Position numbers and translations under genes: made by a program
Assembly (NCBI GenBank): GCA_964057225.1
Contig: OZ059894.1
Span: 5,766,001-5,830,000 of the forward strand
Source of the DNA: Auanema rhodensis
Taxonomy: Eukaryota; Nematoda; Chromadorea; Rhabditida; Rhabditidae
Direction of reading: 5' to 3'
DNA length: 64,000 nucleotides
Shown: positions 50,301-61,675 of the stretch, one piece after another
How the letters are laid out: each line of letters begins with the position of its first letter
How positions within the stretch are numbered: position 1 is the stretch's first letter
Notes under the pieces: model-generated
The model's database searches: none
Told to the model about the DNA's origin: nothing
What the model saw: the letters and a program-made list of their open reading frames with translations, nothing else

Positions 50301-51860
50301 CAATCTTACGTGTCTTTTCATTTTATTCTAAAGCTTACGTATAGGTTGGTTGTATTCAGTATTGTTCTTTTGAAACTGTTGTTTGAACCACAAACTTAAA
50401 ACGTGAAATGTTCTATTTAAAACATTTTGAAGAAATTCCAAATTTATTATTATTATATCCTGCTCTATAGTCGATATTTTTTATTTCATAAGCTAAAGTG
50501 CGGCTCTAGTTATATTTTTAATTTTATTTTTAAATATGTTCTTTATAAAAGCATTCAAAAAATTTCATTTTCTTTTCGTCATTTTTATCATAATATAACA
50601 ATGAGTATTCCCATTTTCTTCCTATATTTTCTATTCTTTAAGAAATAGAATTGTCCCACTGAAAACTTGCTCTTCCTTTTTTTCATTTAGAATATAATTT
50701 AAGTTGAAGAATGAATAAATACGAGCATTTTTTACTCCAGCGTTCGTCCGGAAAAGGCTTGACTCAATTTCTCTTACCTCTCATTTCCTGCCATCTCCTT
50801 ATTTCGTATCCTTCTTCTGTTTCCAAGAAAAAATTGGAATGTAACGTATGTCAGCGACAAAATTTCTTGAGATTATTTCGCGACATCTAAAACTAAAAGG
50901 AGAAGAGAATTATTACTTTTTCTTTCAATTACACATATTTTTGCAAATCAATCAGAAAGTTACGTTTATTTCCTCATTCGCTAGTCATTTCCTTTTTCTT
51001 GTTCTTCAGTTTGTTCGCTCATTTTTCATATGTTTTTTCTGACGTTTTCAGTCTATGCTGTTGTATTTTTTTGTTTTCATGTTAAACATTGTGAGTTGAA
51101 GAGGGATATATGAATAGCGAGTAAAGTGAGTTTTTTTCCTAATTGTGCAAGAAAGAAAAAGAGATTATGTTATAATTTACTGACATCACATATAGTAAAG
51201 AAAAATGTACGTTTCCCTTTATCACTTGCAAAAACTGTTTGAATTGATCAGTGCAAGATACCAACATTTCAAGCTATTCCATGTGTCATGGAAACGCTTT
51301 TTACGATTTCCTGTCACGAAAAGTTTGATATCTTCAAGCAAAAGAATAATTCCCGTTTGCTCACCATAATTTTCTTTTTGAAAATTTCTTGCTATTGATA
51401 ACATTTTTTGAAAATTTTGAAAGAAAACGAATTGAGTAAGAAGAGCAGGAAATAAACTAAAAGTGTGAGAGAAGGAGAGAGAGAAAAACAGAGATAAAGA
51501 TAGTGATTGAAAAGTGAATAGGTTCAGGCTTCATATAAAGAAGAATGAAGAAAGAGTAAAATGAAGATATAGTAAAATAATACGAAAAATTAACATGAAT
51601 AGAATCATATTTGGTTGTGGCATATGACAGAAAATATTTTTCCTCGTCAGTAAGCAGAACAAGCATATGATGTTAACTTGCTCAGTTTAAGAAAAAAAAG
51701 CAAATTAAGGTTGAAAATGATTTTTATATGCCATATTCATTTATATGTACACATATATTATTTATAATATAACTGTATTAGATTGTACACATATACATAT
51801 GTACATAGAAATGTATGTAATTTTTAGATTGTAAAGGTTACAACATTATTTTTTTTTTAA

Positions 51861-51928
51861 ATATCATATGTTCTTCATCAGTTTATAGTATACTTATAGT
51901 ATATAAACTAATGAAGAGCATATAATAT
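51861..51928 (+). ncRNA. Pre-miRNA-like hairpin
   Basis: Arms 51866-51887 (ATATGTTCTTCATCAGTTTA plus TA) and 51902-51923 pair over 22 positions with one G:U and one C:A mismatch on the plus strand. The stem continues outward by four more pairs after one mismatch (51861-51864 with 51925-51928). An alternative inner fold pairs TATAC with GTATA across a 5-nt TTATA loop with a 3-nt bulge. Length, arm size and near-perfect pairing fit a microRNA precursor. I do not recognise the sequence as a known miRNA. Strand and expression are unknown; an AT-rich chance palindrome is the alternative. Confidence 0.4.
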
Positions 51929-54766
51929 AACATATAGTTTTCTATGTATATTCAACCTTTTAATCATTGATCCCATAAATAATGAAACTTGAATCATTAT
52001 CGTCCATTCAAATACATTTACTTTTGATTCAGATCTGTTAGGGAAAGTTCGATTTTCGTTTTCTCTTCATTGCTCTTTTTCATCCTTCCTTCCTTCGTAA
52101 CTACTCGGCTTCTATTTTTCCGTTTCTTTTTATCTCTCTTTCTCTTTCTCTGTCTCTCCTTTACTCTTTCTCCCTCTCTTTTCCTCCCTCTTCCTTCTCT
52201 CTTCTTCCCTCTATTTTCTCCTGTTTTTCTACATTCTCCACTTTTTCTCATTCTCATCTATCCCCCTCTCTATTTCCTTTTGTTTCATTTGATCTTAACA
52301 AGTTATGTGGTATATTCTGATTAAAGCTCAATTTTTTATAGCTTCATACAGATATTTCCATAGTTCAAACTTATTTAATCAAAAAATAATGTGGAGGCAT
52401 TCAAACGATTATCAATCGTATATTCGTTTGTCGTTATCACAATACATTTCTTATATATCGTATTTCATTAAAACCACGATTTGAAAAGGTGTTCGATTTA
52501 TCTGAATTTCTACAACATTACTTCACTAAGTTTCCCTTTTAACTCCAGTTTATGCACTTGCATGTTGAATCTTACATCCTCGTTGGAATGATGCAGATTG
52601 TATCAAATAAAAAACGTTTTTGATTGAATTTGTCTTTTATATTATGTAGGAAAGAAGTTTTGCGGGGGTCAGCATTTCCTTCACCATCTCCTACCCTTTG
52701 AGAGCTAGTTGCTGTGTGAACTGACAGACGTCATGAAATTTTCTCGTTCCTTTCCTGTTGGACTTCTGCATCACTATCGTACTTCTGTTTCTTCCTTCCT
52801 TTCGGTTTCCGTGAAAATAATTTCAATAATCAATGCTCTTACTCCAAACTTGAAGTTTATCGTACCTTGGTGCACATTTTCTTGTTTTTTTTTCAACGGC
52901 TTGTACGACTTTTATTCTGTATTGCTTATATATAAAAGTATATATCAAACAACAGATATTAAACATGATCTTTTTCACATTTTTCATATTGAGGAGTTCA
53001 AACTGCAACAGTTTTTTTATTATTCATTAATATATTGAATTCTATAAGAACTTTAATTTTATTTAATAGCCCATTCTTATGAATAATATTCGTTTTCTTT
53101 TCACTCCAGGATATCCAGAGCACATCTTATTTATATGTTCTTTCTCTTTTTTCTTGATTAAACCGCTGTTCAAGATCATTTTTTGATTTCAGAATTATAT
53201 GCTCAAACTATTGTATTTAACAAAACATATTTGAAATAAGCTAGTTTCTTTAAATTTTAATATTGAGTATAAAAGTGTACAAAATCAAAACGAAAATTTA
53301 AAATTACTAAAGAAAATTAATTGCATATGATTCAAAAAAGAAAAGAAGTATACTAACAACTAGATGGCTGTATATGCAAATATGATCGCCAAGCAGATTA
53401 AGCAGCAAAAAAAAGCAGATAAAAAAGAGACAATTGAGGATAGAGGCGGAGGTAGAAAAAAAGAGAAAAAATCTGAAATATAAGACGTGCTAAACAGGCA
53501 GAGACTAAGCAAAATAGGTTAGGTGATGGGAATATATCAGGCTATTTCAGATATTCGGCGACTATTTTGCTTGGCACAGCAGATGCTCTGCCAATTAAAC
53601 ACATAGTTGTTAAACATAGATTGACTCAATTTAAATATGTATGCCTTCAATCTCTTTACTCTTCTTCTATACATCTCCCTTTATCTCTTTCTTTCTTTCC
53701 CTGCTCTCTCTTTCTTTTCACCAAATCAATCTACTTTCCACTCCTTTCTTTCTCGTTTGCCTCTGTTACTCTTACTTTTCTTTCTATACACGTACCTTCC
53801 CTTTCTATCTCAATCTGACTTGTTATTTGTGAATTGACTCCTCCTCTATTTATATTTCATTTCAATCTAGTAGTGGTACCCCTTCAATTCTAATTTTTTC
53901 TTGTTTTTTTCATAAGTTTTTTTTGCGAAATGTCCAGGTTAGTACGTTTAATCCAGCAAGTTCTCACAGATTCTAAGCCATATCTGGAAAAGTTATGTTT
54001 GAGAATAATTTCTCTCTGATCAACGTGCAACTACTAGGAAATTTTTTAAAATATTTGTATTCTTTTTCTCGCACAATTTACTCGTTTTTTCAGCAATTTT
54101 TCGTGACAGAATTTGAATCGAAAAACAAATGTCGAACATTAAAAAAAATCTTATTCCTATCTATCTATATTAAATGTTTAGTAATTTTTTGAAAAATATG
54201 ATATGAATTTTATTAACATATTGGAGATCCACTTCAAGTTATTTCATGCGGTCATTTTCATATCCGCATGACGTCATTGGAATTACTAAAAATCGCACTG
54301 TTCTGTTTTCTTTTCTTCAAAGAAGATAGATGACGAACATAGTTCAAGTATTATTCTTTTATTCATAATTGGCATTGTTTCATCCGTAAACGTTTATTGA
54401 AAATGTAAGATTTGAGCAGAATGCCGTGATCCTCCTTCTTTTGAATTCTTGTCCCTACCGTGATTCCTATTCTCTTTTCATATGCTTCAAGCACTCTGCA
54501 TCTCATTTTCTTCATTTTTTCCGCCTTCATCATCAAATTTGTGTATGTATGAATGCCAAAAAGAACTCTTCATATTCTTCTGATATCTTTGTCTTTTTTC
54601 ATATCTTCGTTCTAAATTATTTCATCTCTTGTTTCGTCCTATTATTTTCTATTCAATATGAAAATGTGAACGTTATCTGCTGTTGAAAATCTGCTTTTTT
54701 TTATTTTGCATTTCATTCTATCTTACAAGTAAATTTGGAAAAAAAAATTATTTTCACATATTACAG
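51929..54766. other. Region upstream of the receptor gene
   Basis: Pyrimidine-rich tracts on the plus strand dominate 52060-52290 and 53640-53820. An ATG frame at 52733-53038 (MKFSRSFPVGLLHHYRTSVS...) is open for about 100 codons but unsupported. The segment should contain the receptor promoter and outron. Confidence 0.45.
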
Positions 54767-54801
54767 GAACAGCTTTTCCAATGTTCTAAGAACAGAAATA
54801 T

Positions 54802-57800
54802 ATGATGAATGAGGAAAACTGTCAAACGGTTCTGATTCATTTACCCAATGAGAGTGTTGTCTATAACTGGTTTGAGTAAGTTATTATATATTCATTTTTA
54901 TACTTTTCATCAAATTAATCAAAATTTCTTGCTTTCTTGCCAATCCTACATAGTTCATTTTTGTTTTATACTATTCAATTTATTCAAATATATTCTTATT
55001 TGTTTTCAGAGACTTTCATTTGAAGTATCAACCGATACACACATATGTATCTATAATTATGTGTATATTCGGAGCTCTTGCCAACTTTTGCAATATTGTA
55101 GTTTTAACAAGGTAATTGTTTTGTTTATTTATTGGTTTAAAATATTTTTAAAGATTTACTGAATATATAACTATATTCATCTTTTAGGCCGCAAATGCGA
55201 ACTCCTGTTAATATGATATTAACGGCAATGGCTTGTTGTGATACAGTTGTTCTATTTTCAAATCTTGTTTATACAACACATTATTCATTTGTTGCTTTCA
55301 AAGATTGTCATCCAAGAAATTGGAATTATAATTGGGCTTTATTCATTGTAGCTCATGCTCATCTATCACTTGTTGGCCATAGCAGCTCTGTTTGGTTATC
55401 AGGTAATTTTTAATCTCACATCTATCATACTCCCAGCGTGAAACATGAAAACTGAAGCTTGTCAAAATAAATAAAAAGCAAAACTAAGTGATATGGGAAT
55501 ATTTAAAAAAAACTGAATTGTAGCTATTGTATTTTTTTTTGGAAAAGTTAACTTGAAGATTGCATTTGATTGAAGTTCGTTCGCCTACACGCCGTTTTTG
55601 CGCATAAAATGACTACAATTTGCATACATTGAGTTGAAAGAAATTACTCTTTTTCTTTAATCTTTTACATATTTTAAGCTTTTAGTTTATCGAATATACA
55701 TATTTAACTATTACGTTTGTACAAAATCAATGTTTCAAATTTTTGAACTAAAAATGAACATGTTATGTGAAAAAAAGATTCACATACGACACTTTTGCAC
55801 AATACTTATATGCTGAATTTATTTGCGTGATGATTATAAAAAAGTTCACGTTTTACGTCATTTTTCACGTTAAATTTGCATCTAATTCAATAAGTCTACA
55901 AAGATAATTTTATTTACATTTCACCTTATGAGAAAAGCGGTTGCATTACGTATATAGTGCAGATTCATATTTTCAAAACAATTATTTCAGTAATGCTAGC
56001 TCTTATACGTTATTTAACTTTACGAAGTCGCGGTAATATGGGTGGTATGCAGGTATAATATTTGATTGTTATAGTTTTATTTTTTTTTTAAATTATAGAT
56101 TGGCTTAAAACATTCATATATTGCCATTGCTAGCACTGTATTGTTTGTTGCTATTGTTAATGCACCGAATTTCCTCACATATAAGATTAATGAGGGAAGG
56201 TAAGTAAACAGCTATTACTTTTAACACAAAACACTTTTTATTGCTTATTGCTTCATAATTTTTTTTCTTCAGATTAGCAGAAGTTTGTGAAGTGAATGAT
56301 CCACTGGTATCTAATGCTTCGTCATATATGCCTGTAGTTGCCGATATTGCATTGGCTCATCATTGTCTTGTTAGTTCATTTTCTTTTTTTTTTGGTCTTG
56401 TAGTTCAACAGTGAAACAAAGTTTGAAAAATGAGTAAAAAAAGTGGTGAAGAAGAGAGAAGCTGAGGAAATAATTGATCACACGAAATTATACATAGATT
56501 TATTACAGGTTTTCCGATTGGCTTTCTGGATTTCCGGTCTTGTATTCAAAGTTATGCCCTGTTGTTTGCTGTCTATATTCGTTTGGCTGTTGCTTAGAAT
56601 TCTTAAAGAGGTATTACTTATATAGCATTGCGTTTTAACCAGTTCATATTTTATTTTTTGAGAATCTTCATATGTAAATATGTAGTTGTTGTTTTTTTTT
56701 GCACGATCTATCTTATGATGAATAGTCGATAAGGTTATAACTATTTAGGTAAAAGCAAATCGACAGCGCCTGCTGAAAAATTCAAGACATACACCGAGTG
56801 CAACGCCTACACGGAATGCTTGGGTTGGATCTCTGCCTGGAGAAAAATTACATCGAGGCAGCATTAAGTAAGTATATTCAAATTTTTCTGAAGCTCAAAT
56901 TGGAAAAAAAGTATGTAATAAACGGGCTATGCTTACAATGCCACTACAAACAAATTACAACTTTCAGTTAAAAAGGGAAAGAAAGAAATAGATTTTAAAC
57001 ATTTTCATTATTAAAACAATTGTTTTTTCATGTTATAAACTTTTTTTAGGGGTCGAGGCGAGCGTGCTGACCGTACGACTCATATGTTATTGGCTATTGT
57101 GGTTGTTATGCTAGTCACGGAAATGCCTCAGGGTATTATGGCTCTTTTATCTGGTATATTATCACCTTTTATTTATATATGTTATTGATGCATATTCTTA
57201 AAGAATTGAATACGTTGAACAAAAAAACAGAGTGGATAAAAGAATTCAAGAATCAGAGTGAGAAATGAAAAATAGAAATATCTCATGAATTATTGTTGAA
57301 GCTAAATTCTTAAAAAAGAATAATATTCTAAAACAGAACAAGGTGTTCCACTAAACATACTCATATATAAAAAAGGGCTTGTTTTTATGATAGTGCATTT
57401 TCTCTATACTCTTTAATAAATTGAGAGAATGAGTATGAATTAGAGGGGATAGAGCGATAGAGGAAGAAGAGGATTGGAGGAGAGGGGGGATGAATAGAGG
57501 TAATCTTGATTATGTAGTCAGATGTAGCACACCAACCCAACCATAATTCAAAAAAATTAGCTCAAAACAAAACTTTAAGCATGCTGAGCATAACTATAAT
57601 TTGTTGGGAAAGAATAAATTTAAGCAAAACTCTCCAATTTGATGTTTTAAAATAATATAAAAACAAAATAGAAAATGTGAGACAAGTTTTATTTTTTTTT
57701 ATTAAAAATTTTGAACAAGTAAATATTATTGTGAAATTTGACTTATTTTTAGAAGAAAATGCGAAGTGAGAAGGATAAAAATAATAAGAATGAAATATTA

Positions 57801-58864
57801 TATTCATTAAAAAATATATATTTATATAGTATTTAATATAAATTCTATAAGTATGAATTAGTATACATTTCTGTCTATTTTAGGTATGTTTTCGGAACAA
57901 TTTCGAACACATATTTATAATCGAGTTGGAGATGTTCTGGATCTCTTATCATTATGTGGTGCTTGTATGTCTTTCATTATTTATTGTTCTATGAGTGGAC
58001 AATTCCGTAACGTAAGTATATATTAACTTCTTGAATTTCATTTAGTAACCTATTCAAAAGGGGGAAGAGGGGAAGAGGATAGTATTTTATTTATTTTCTA
58101 TCTCACACAAAAACAGAGATAATAAAATAAGATCTGAATATGATATTTGCAATTTATAAATATTATATACATATACAATATAGATATAGATATATATATA
58201 TATATAGTAAAATTAAATAAATAACGTATATATATATCGTTTTATAGGAGTTTAAACGTGTATTTCTTCCAAGATTTTTCTCATGCAAAAAGAAAGGTCC
58301 AAGTATACGAAGACAATCTGATACTTATACAAAAATGACATATCTAAGAGCAACGGATTGCAAGAATGGAAACGGATCTATTTGCTCCGATGCTGATCGA
58401 ACAACTATGAAAGTAAGATTTTCAAGTTTTAATATAAATGAAATAAAATAACTTTATCATGTCAGCTAATTAAAAAAGTTCTAAAACATATTTAATAATG
58501 TATAAGTTTCGATTAATTTTTTGAAGTAGATCAAAGAAACATATTTAAATTTCAGTTACTTGAAACAAAACATGGTTTACAGTGTAGTAGCATGGATATC
58601 AGCCGATCTTATAACGAATTAGCAACTTCTCCATCTTCTGTGCAACAGTTTACTCCATCGCCTGTACCGCCAAAAACGGATACAATGCCAACAGTCGAGT
58701 CAATATCTGCTGAATCCACTTCTAGGTAATTTGATTAATATCAAGACTTCAATACTTCAATACTTCATTCTTTAAGGGAAACTATAGATGATGAAACAGG
58801 TCAACTGTTTATAGCAATAAGTCAAGAAAAGGAACAAGAAAGTCCTCTGATAGTTGATGTTTGA
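54802..58864 (+). CDS. Peptide GPCR, DMSR/myosuppressin-receptor-like
   Basis: Thirteen exons: 54802-54875, 55010-55111, 55188-55402, 55991-56052, 56099-56199, 56273-56369, 56509-56610, 56749-56867, 57050-57153, 57884-58011, 58248-58412, 58556-58725, 58777-58864. They total 1527 nt, 508 residues. The start follows an in-frame stop, 34 nt behind a CATATTACAG acceptor. Seven membrane segments are visible: TM1 about 36-57, TM2 66-90, TM3 about 113-138, TM4 155-175, TM5 220-247, TM6 303-325, TM7 343-361. N16-E-S and N199-A-S are glycosylation sites, and Cys99 and Cys190 are the likely TM3-loop disulfide. The TM3 end is IRY rather than DRY. TM7 leads into SFIIYCSMSGQFRN, a form typical of DMSR/FMRFamide-peptide receptors (Srw superfamily). 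The C-tail is long and Ser/Thr-rich, ending IVDV, a possible class II PDZ ligand. It should signal through G proteins at the plasma membrane. The ligand is not predictable here. Confidence 0.88.
55403..55990 (+). other. Receptor intron 3 (588 nt)
   Basis: Much longer than most neighbouring introns (46-380 nt). AT-rich with no repeated family or ORF seen. It splits the TM3 segment immediately before VMLALIRY. Confidence 0.75.
57154..57883 (+). other. Receptor intron 9 (730 nt)
   Basis: The longest intron of the receptor, between TM6 and TM7. It contains a purine-rich tract at about 57420-57500. A minus-strand ORF at 57562-57807 within it is AT-rich and Phe/Leu/Lys-rich; I do not consider it a gene. 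Confidence 0.75.
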
Positions 58865-60307
58865 AGGAGAAGGATGTTGTTAGATATTACCTCATTTTCG
58901 TACATACTTATAATTATTTTTCCAAATTCTTTTTTCTCAGCCTTACTTCTTATATCGGAGTAATTTTTGAATAATAACCTTACTATAAATATTTAAAAGA
59001 AATTTATCCAATGATAAAAAAATGTTATTTAAAGCTGAGAGTTAAAATTTCAAACTAGTTTCAAAATAAAATGATGTTTCATTTATTTGAAAACAAGATG
59101 CCTAGCTTTATGAAGCGTTTTTTGAATCATTTTTTTTAATTTTAGAAAACATTTGTAGAAGAACAATTGTTTTTTCCTGTTTCTTTCAGCTACAAGTATT
59201 TGAAAAATTAATTTTAACCTAATTTTATCATCATTTAACCCTTCTATTAGCCAAATAACAACGGGTTTTAATATACTGTTCAATATTTTTTGAAAGAGAT
59301 TATTGTTTTTTTTTAATTAGCTTTGTTCTTTATGTAAATATCTTAAAATACATAAAATTTATTTTTACTACTAAATTGTTATAATTTTGTTGAGCATATT
59401 CCCTCTGCTTATTAAGAAAAGGAACAAATTGAGAATATATCTAAACAAACCCAAATAAAAGCAAAAAATTACTACATATCAATGATGGGCACAGAAGCAT
59501 TATCAGCAGCTACAATTCAGAAATCTATTCAGAGTAGTATCAAAAGAAAAACATGAAAAGGGAGAGAAGCGAGATAGATTACAAATGTATTATGTGTGGC
59601 TTTGTGTCGTCTTCTTATTTTCTTTGAATGCCAATCTGAGATGAAGTAGGGATCTTTCTTATATAATATCTTTTGTTATTCTGAGCCTCATGAACCTTTT
59701 TTACAAATATATTTAAACAACTTACTGTTAAGTATAAAACAAAACATAAACAAACAATTTTAAAATATTTATATATGGTTTTTCATAGTGAAATGATTTA
59801 AACAACAACTGCGAAATGATAGTTTGAGATCTACGAAACGTGTATAGCTTTACTAGCACTGCTATAAATGGAAGCAATTAATGAGATCACGATCATGGAA
59901 GAGAAGAAAAGAAATAATTCTTTCAAAGGAAAAAGAAGTCGAGAAAAATTATGGAAAACCAACTAATTAGACCAGGAATAAATTGAAAGAACTGTAAGAA
60001 CATGAAGCAATTAATACAAACAATATTGCACCTAATAAGCATTATTTAAGCTGTTTTTTTTCGATAAAACATTTCAAATATTCAATATAAATCTTTTAAT
60101 TCATATTTTAAGTTTTTTCTAAAATAGTTGTTGCTGATTTTCCGTAACAAATTTGTGCGTTTCTATGGACGAAACAGTTTAATATGGTAAGGTTTGTTGT
60201 GTTTGTGAAGGATCAAATTATTTGTTCAGATTAAGGATTATGTTTTAAGAGCACAGTGGAAAGAACAATTTCCAAATTCTTCTGTTCAATACATTTTAAC
60301 TTCACCA
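58865..60307. other. Convergent intergenic region
   Basis: Lies between the 3' ends of the receptor (plus) and CAP gene (minus). The receptor 3' UTR has an AATAAA-type signal near 59065. One protein-like minus-strand frame (59083-59283) is listed separately. Otherwise the sequence is AT-rich and unremarkable. Confidence 0.55.
59083..59283 (-). CDS. Possible terminal exon, unknown
   Basis: A minus-strand frame of about 66 codons ends TAA. It has a basic, protein-like composition (KPVVIWLIEGLNDDKIRLKL, then RNRKKQLFFYKCFLKLKK). It starts at TTG rather than ATG, next to a TATTGAACAG acceptor-like site at about 59274, so it would be a last exon. It overlaps the 3' UTR of the receptor on the opposite strand. 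No upstream exon or family was found. Confidence 0.22.
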   Translation of the reverse strand: MNSILKPVVIWLIEGLNDDKIRLKLIFQILVAERNRKKQLFFYKCFLKLKKMIQKTLHKARHLVFK

Positions 60308-61675
60308 TTAAATTTTTTTCCTCTCCGGTGTATCATTAATAGTTACAGCTCTTTTGAAGGCAGTTGAGAGATTTCGTGAAGGTGACATAGAGCAATCTCG
60401 TGAAGGCACATTTGAAGCAAATTCACCTAAAGTAATATTCATAATGATTCGACTTTAAGTTTTTTATTTTATGTATTGAAAAATTCAATTTTTTCTAAAT
60501 ACCTGGAGCATTTGAATTTCCTCCTGGCCTATAGAAACAAACTATAGCTACGCAATTGTTCGCCGTATTCCAGTATCGAGCAGCTCCCAACTCTTGTGAG
60601 TCTCTCCAGACCATTTGTGAGAAACGTTGACATTCTACATGTATATCGTCATATATCATTTTGTAATCAATATTTCATACTTGGATTCCATTTTGGTTTT
60701 TCGAAGTCAAAAAACTTGGCTTCTTCTTCCCATGTTGAGACGACTTCTGGACCTGTTGGTAAATGAGATGATTGGTCAGCTTCTTTTAATAAAACATTCT
60801 CTCCAATACCTGCAAATAATCAAACATAGCAATTAATTTTTAGCAAATGTGTAAGTAAATTTTGAAATTATTCGAATAAAACTTGTTATTACCGGGTAAT
60901 TCAGGATATAATATACGTCCTCTTTCTGCTAATTTGACTGCCCATGCATGGGCCATATCAGCTAATTCTGCTGACCATGCTAATGGTTGATTACCGTACC
61001 TATAATATTAATGAATAAATTCAAATTATTAATTAAAATTGTGAAAATAATTTAAAAAACAAACAAACCTTTGCCTAACTGCATTATGAGCATCTAAACA
61101 TCCTCGATGAAAATTTACTTCTCCTGAAAATCAAAAATTAAACTTTCGAAAAACTTTTTGGAAATATTCTCAGAAACAGAACAACCGTGTCTGTGTTTCA
61201 AGCAGTGCAAAATGAATTCAATCACGTTGTTTTTAACATTTTTCATAAAATCTCATAACTCCGTGATATTTCACGTGTAAATTTATATTTGACAGAGAAA
61301 AAAACATACCTAAAGCTGTGTATTTACTTTTTTTAATCATATATTTAACATCAGTTATAGTTTGCATCATGTGCTTATCTAATTCTGAATCAAAATTTTT
61401 GGATCGTTCATCCCCATGTGATGAACAAACAGCTTCCCAATCATCTGATGATGAAACAACATTACTGAAAATATACAAATGATCAGTTAATAATGCTTAA
61501 CTATATTTTTTTTCTTAATAACAGCGTAGGACTTATTAACTTACTTTACCACGTTCGTTGATTTTGACTGGGGAATTTCTATAGGCACATTACCATTTCC
61601 ATTCTCCTTCGGTTTTTCAGGTATCTCCGAGTTCGACTTTCGTAATTTTTTCTTGGTAAAAAATTTTTTCATCAT
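60308..61675 (-). CDS. CAP/SCP-domain protein, GAPR-1-like, no signal peptide
   Basis: Seven exons on the minus strand: 61545-61675, 61310-61464, 61069-61123, 60893-60999, 60681-60809, 60503-60634, 60308-60426. They sum to 828 nt, 275 residues, in frame. The N-terminus is basic and polar (MMKKFFTKKKLRKSNSEIPE) with no signal peptide. The CAP domain spans about 100-240: LDAHNAVRQRYGNQPLAWS, LADMAHAWAVKLAERGRILY, GIGENVLL, STWEEEAKFFDF, CQRFSQMVWRDSQELGAARY, CVAIVCFYRPGGN. The FYRPGGN...PGEFASNVP end resembles the intracellular GAPR-1/GLIPR2 branch more than secreted venom-allergen-like proteins. Both conserved Glu of the CAP tetrad (GEN, WEEE) are present; the two His appear replaced (RILYPE, QRFSQMVW). 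The likely site is cytosolic or on Golgi membranes, by analogy. The start lies 8 nt behind a TTTTTTTTCAG acceptor, fitting trans-splicing; the frame is also open upstream, so an earlier coding exon cannot be excluded. Confidence 0.87.

Larger units (their letters stand above)
46001..51860. other. Gene-desert segment 4
   Basis: Mixed AT-rich sequence with pyrimidine tracts (48240-48340, 49400-49520, 50150-50220). A 9-bp inverted repeat (TATCGACTT...AAGTCGATA) lies at about 47450-47484. ORFs at 46023-46370 (plus) and 46851-47309 (minus, two blocks) are noted separately. An ORF at 50137-50331 has a Leu/Ser-rich hydrophobic start and a basic core, but its start is a CT-repeat artefact. Confidence 0.45.
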
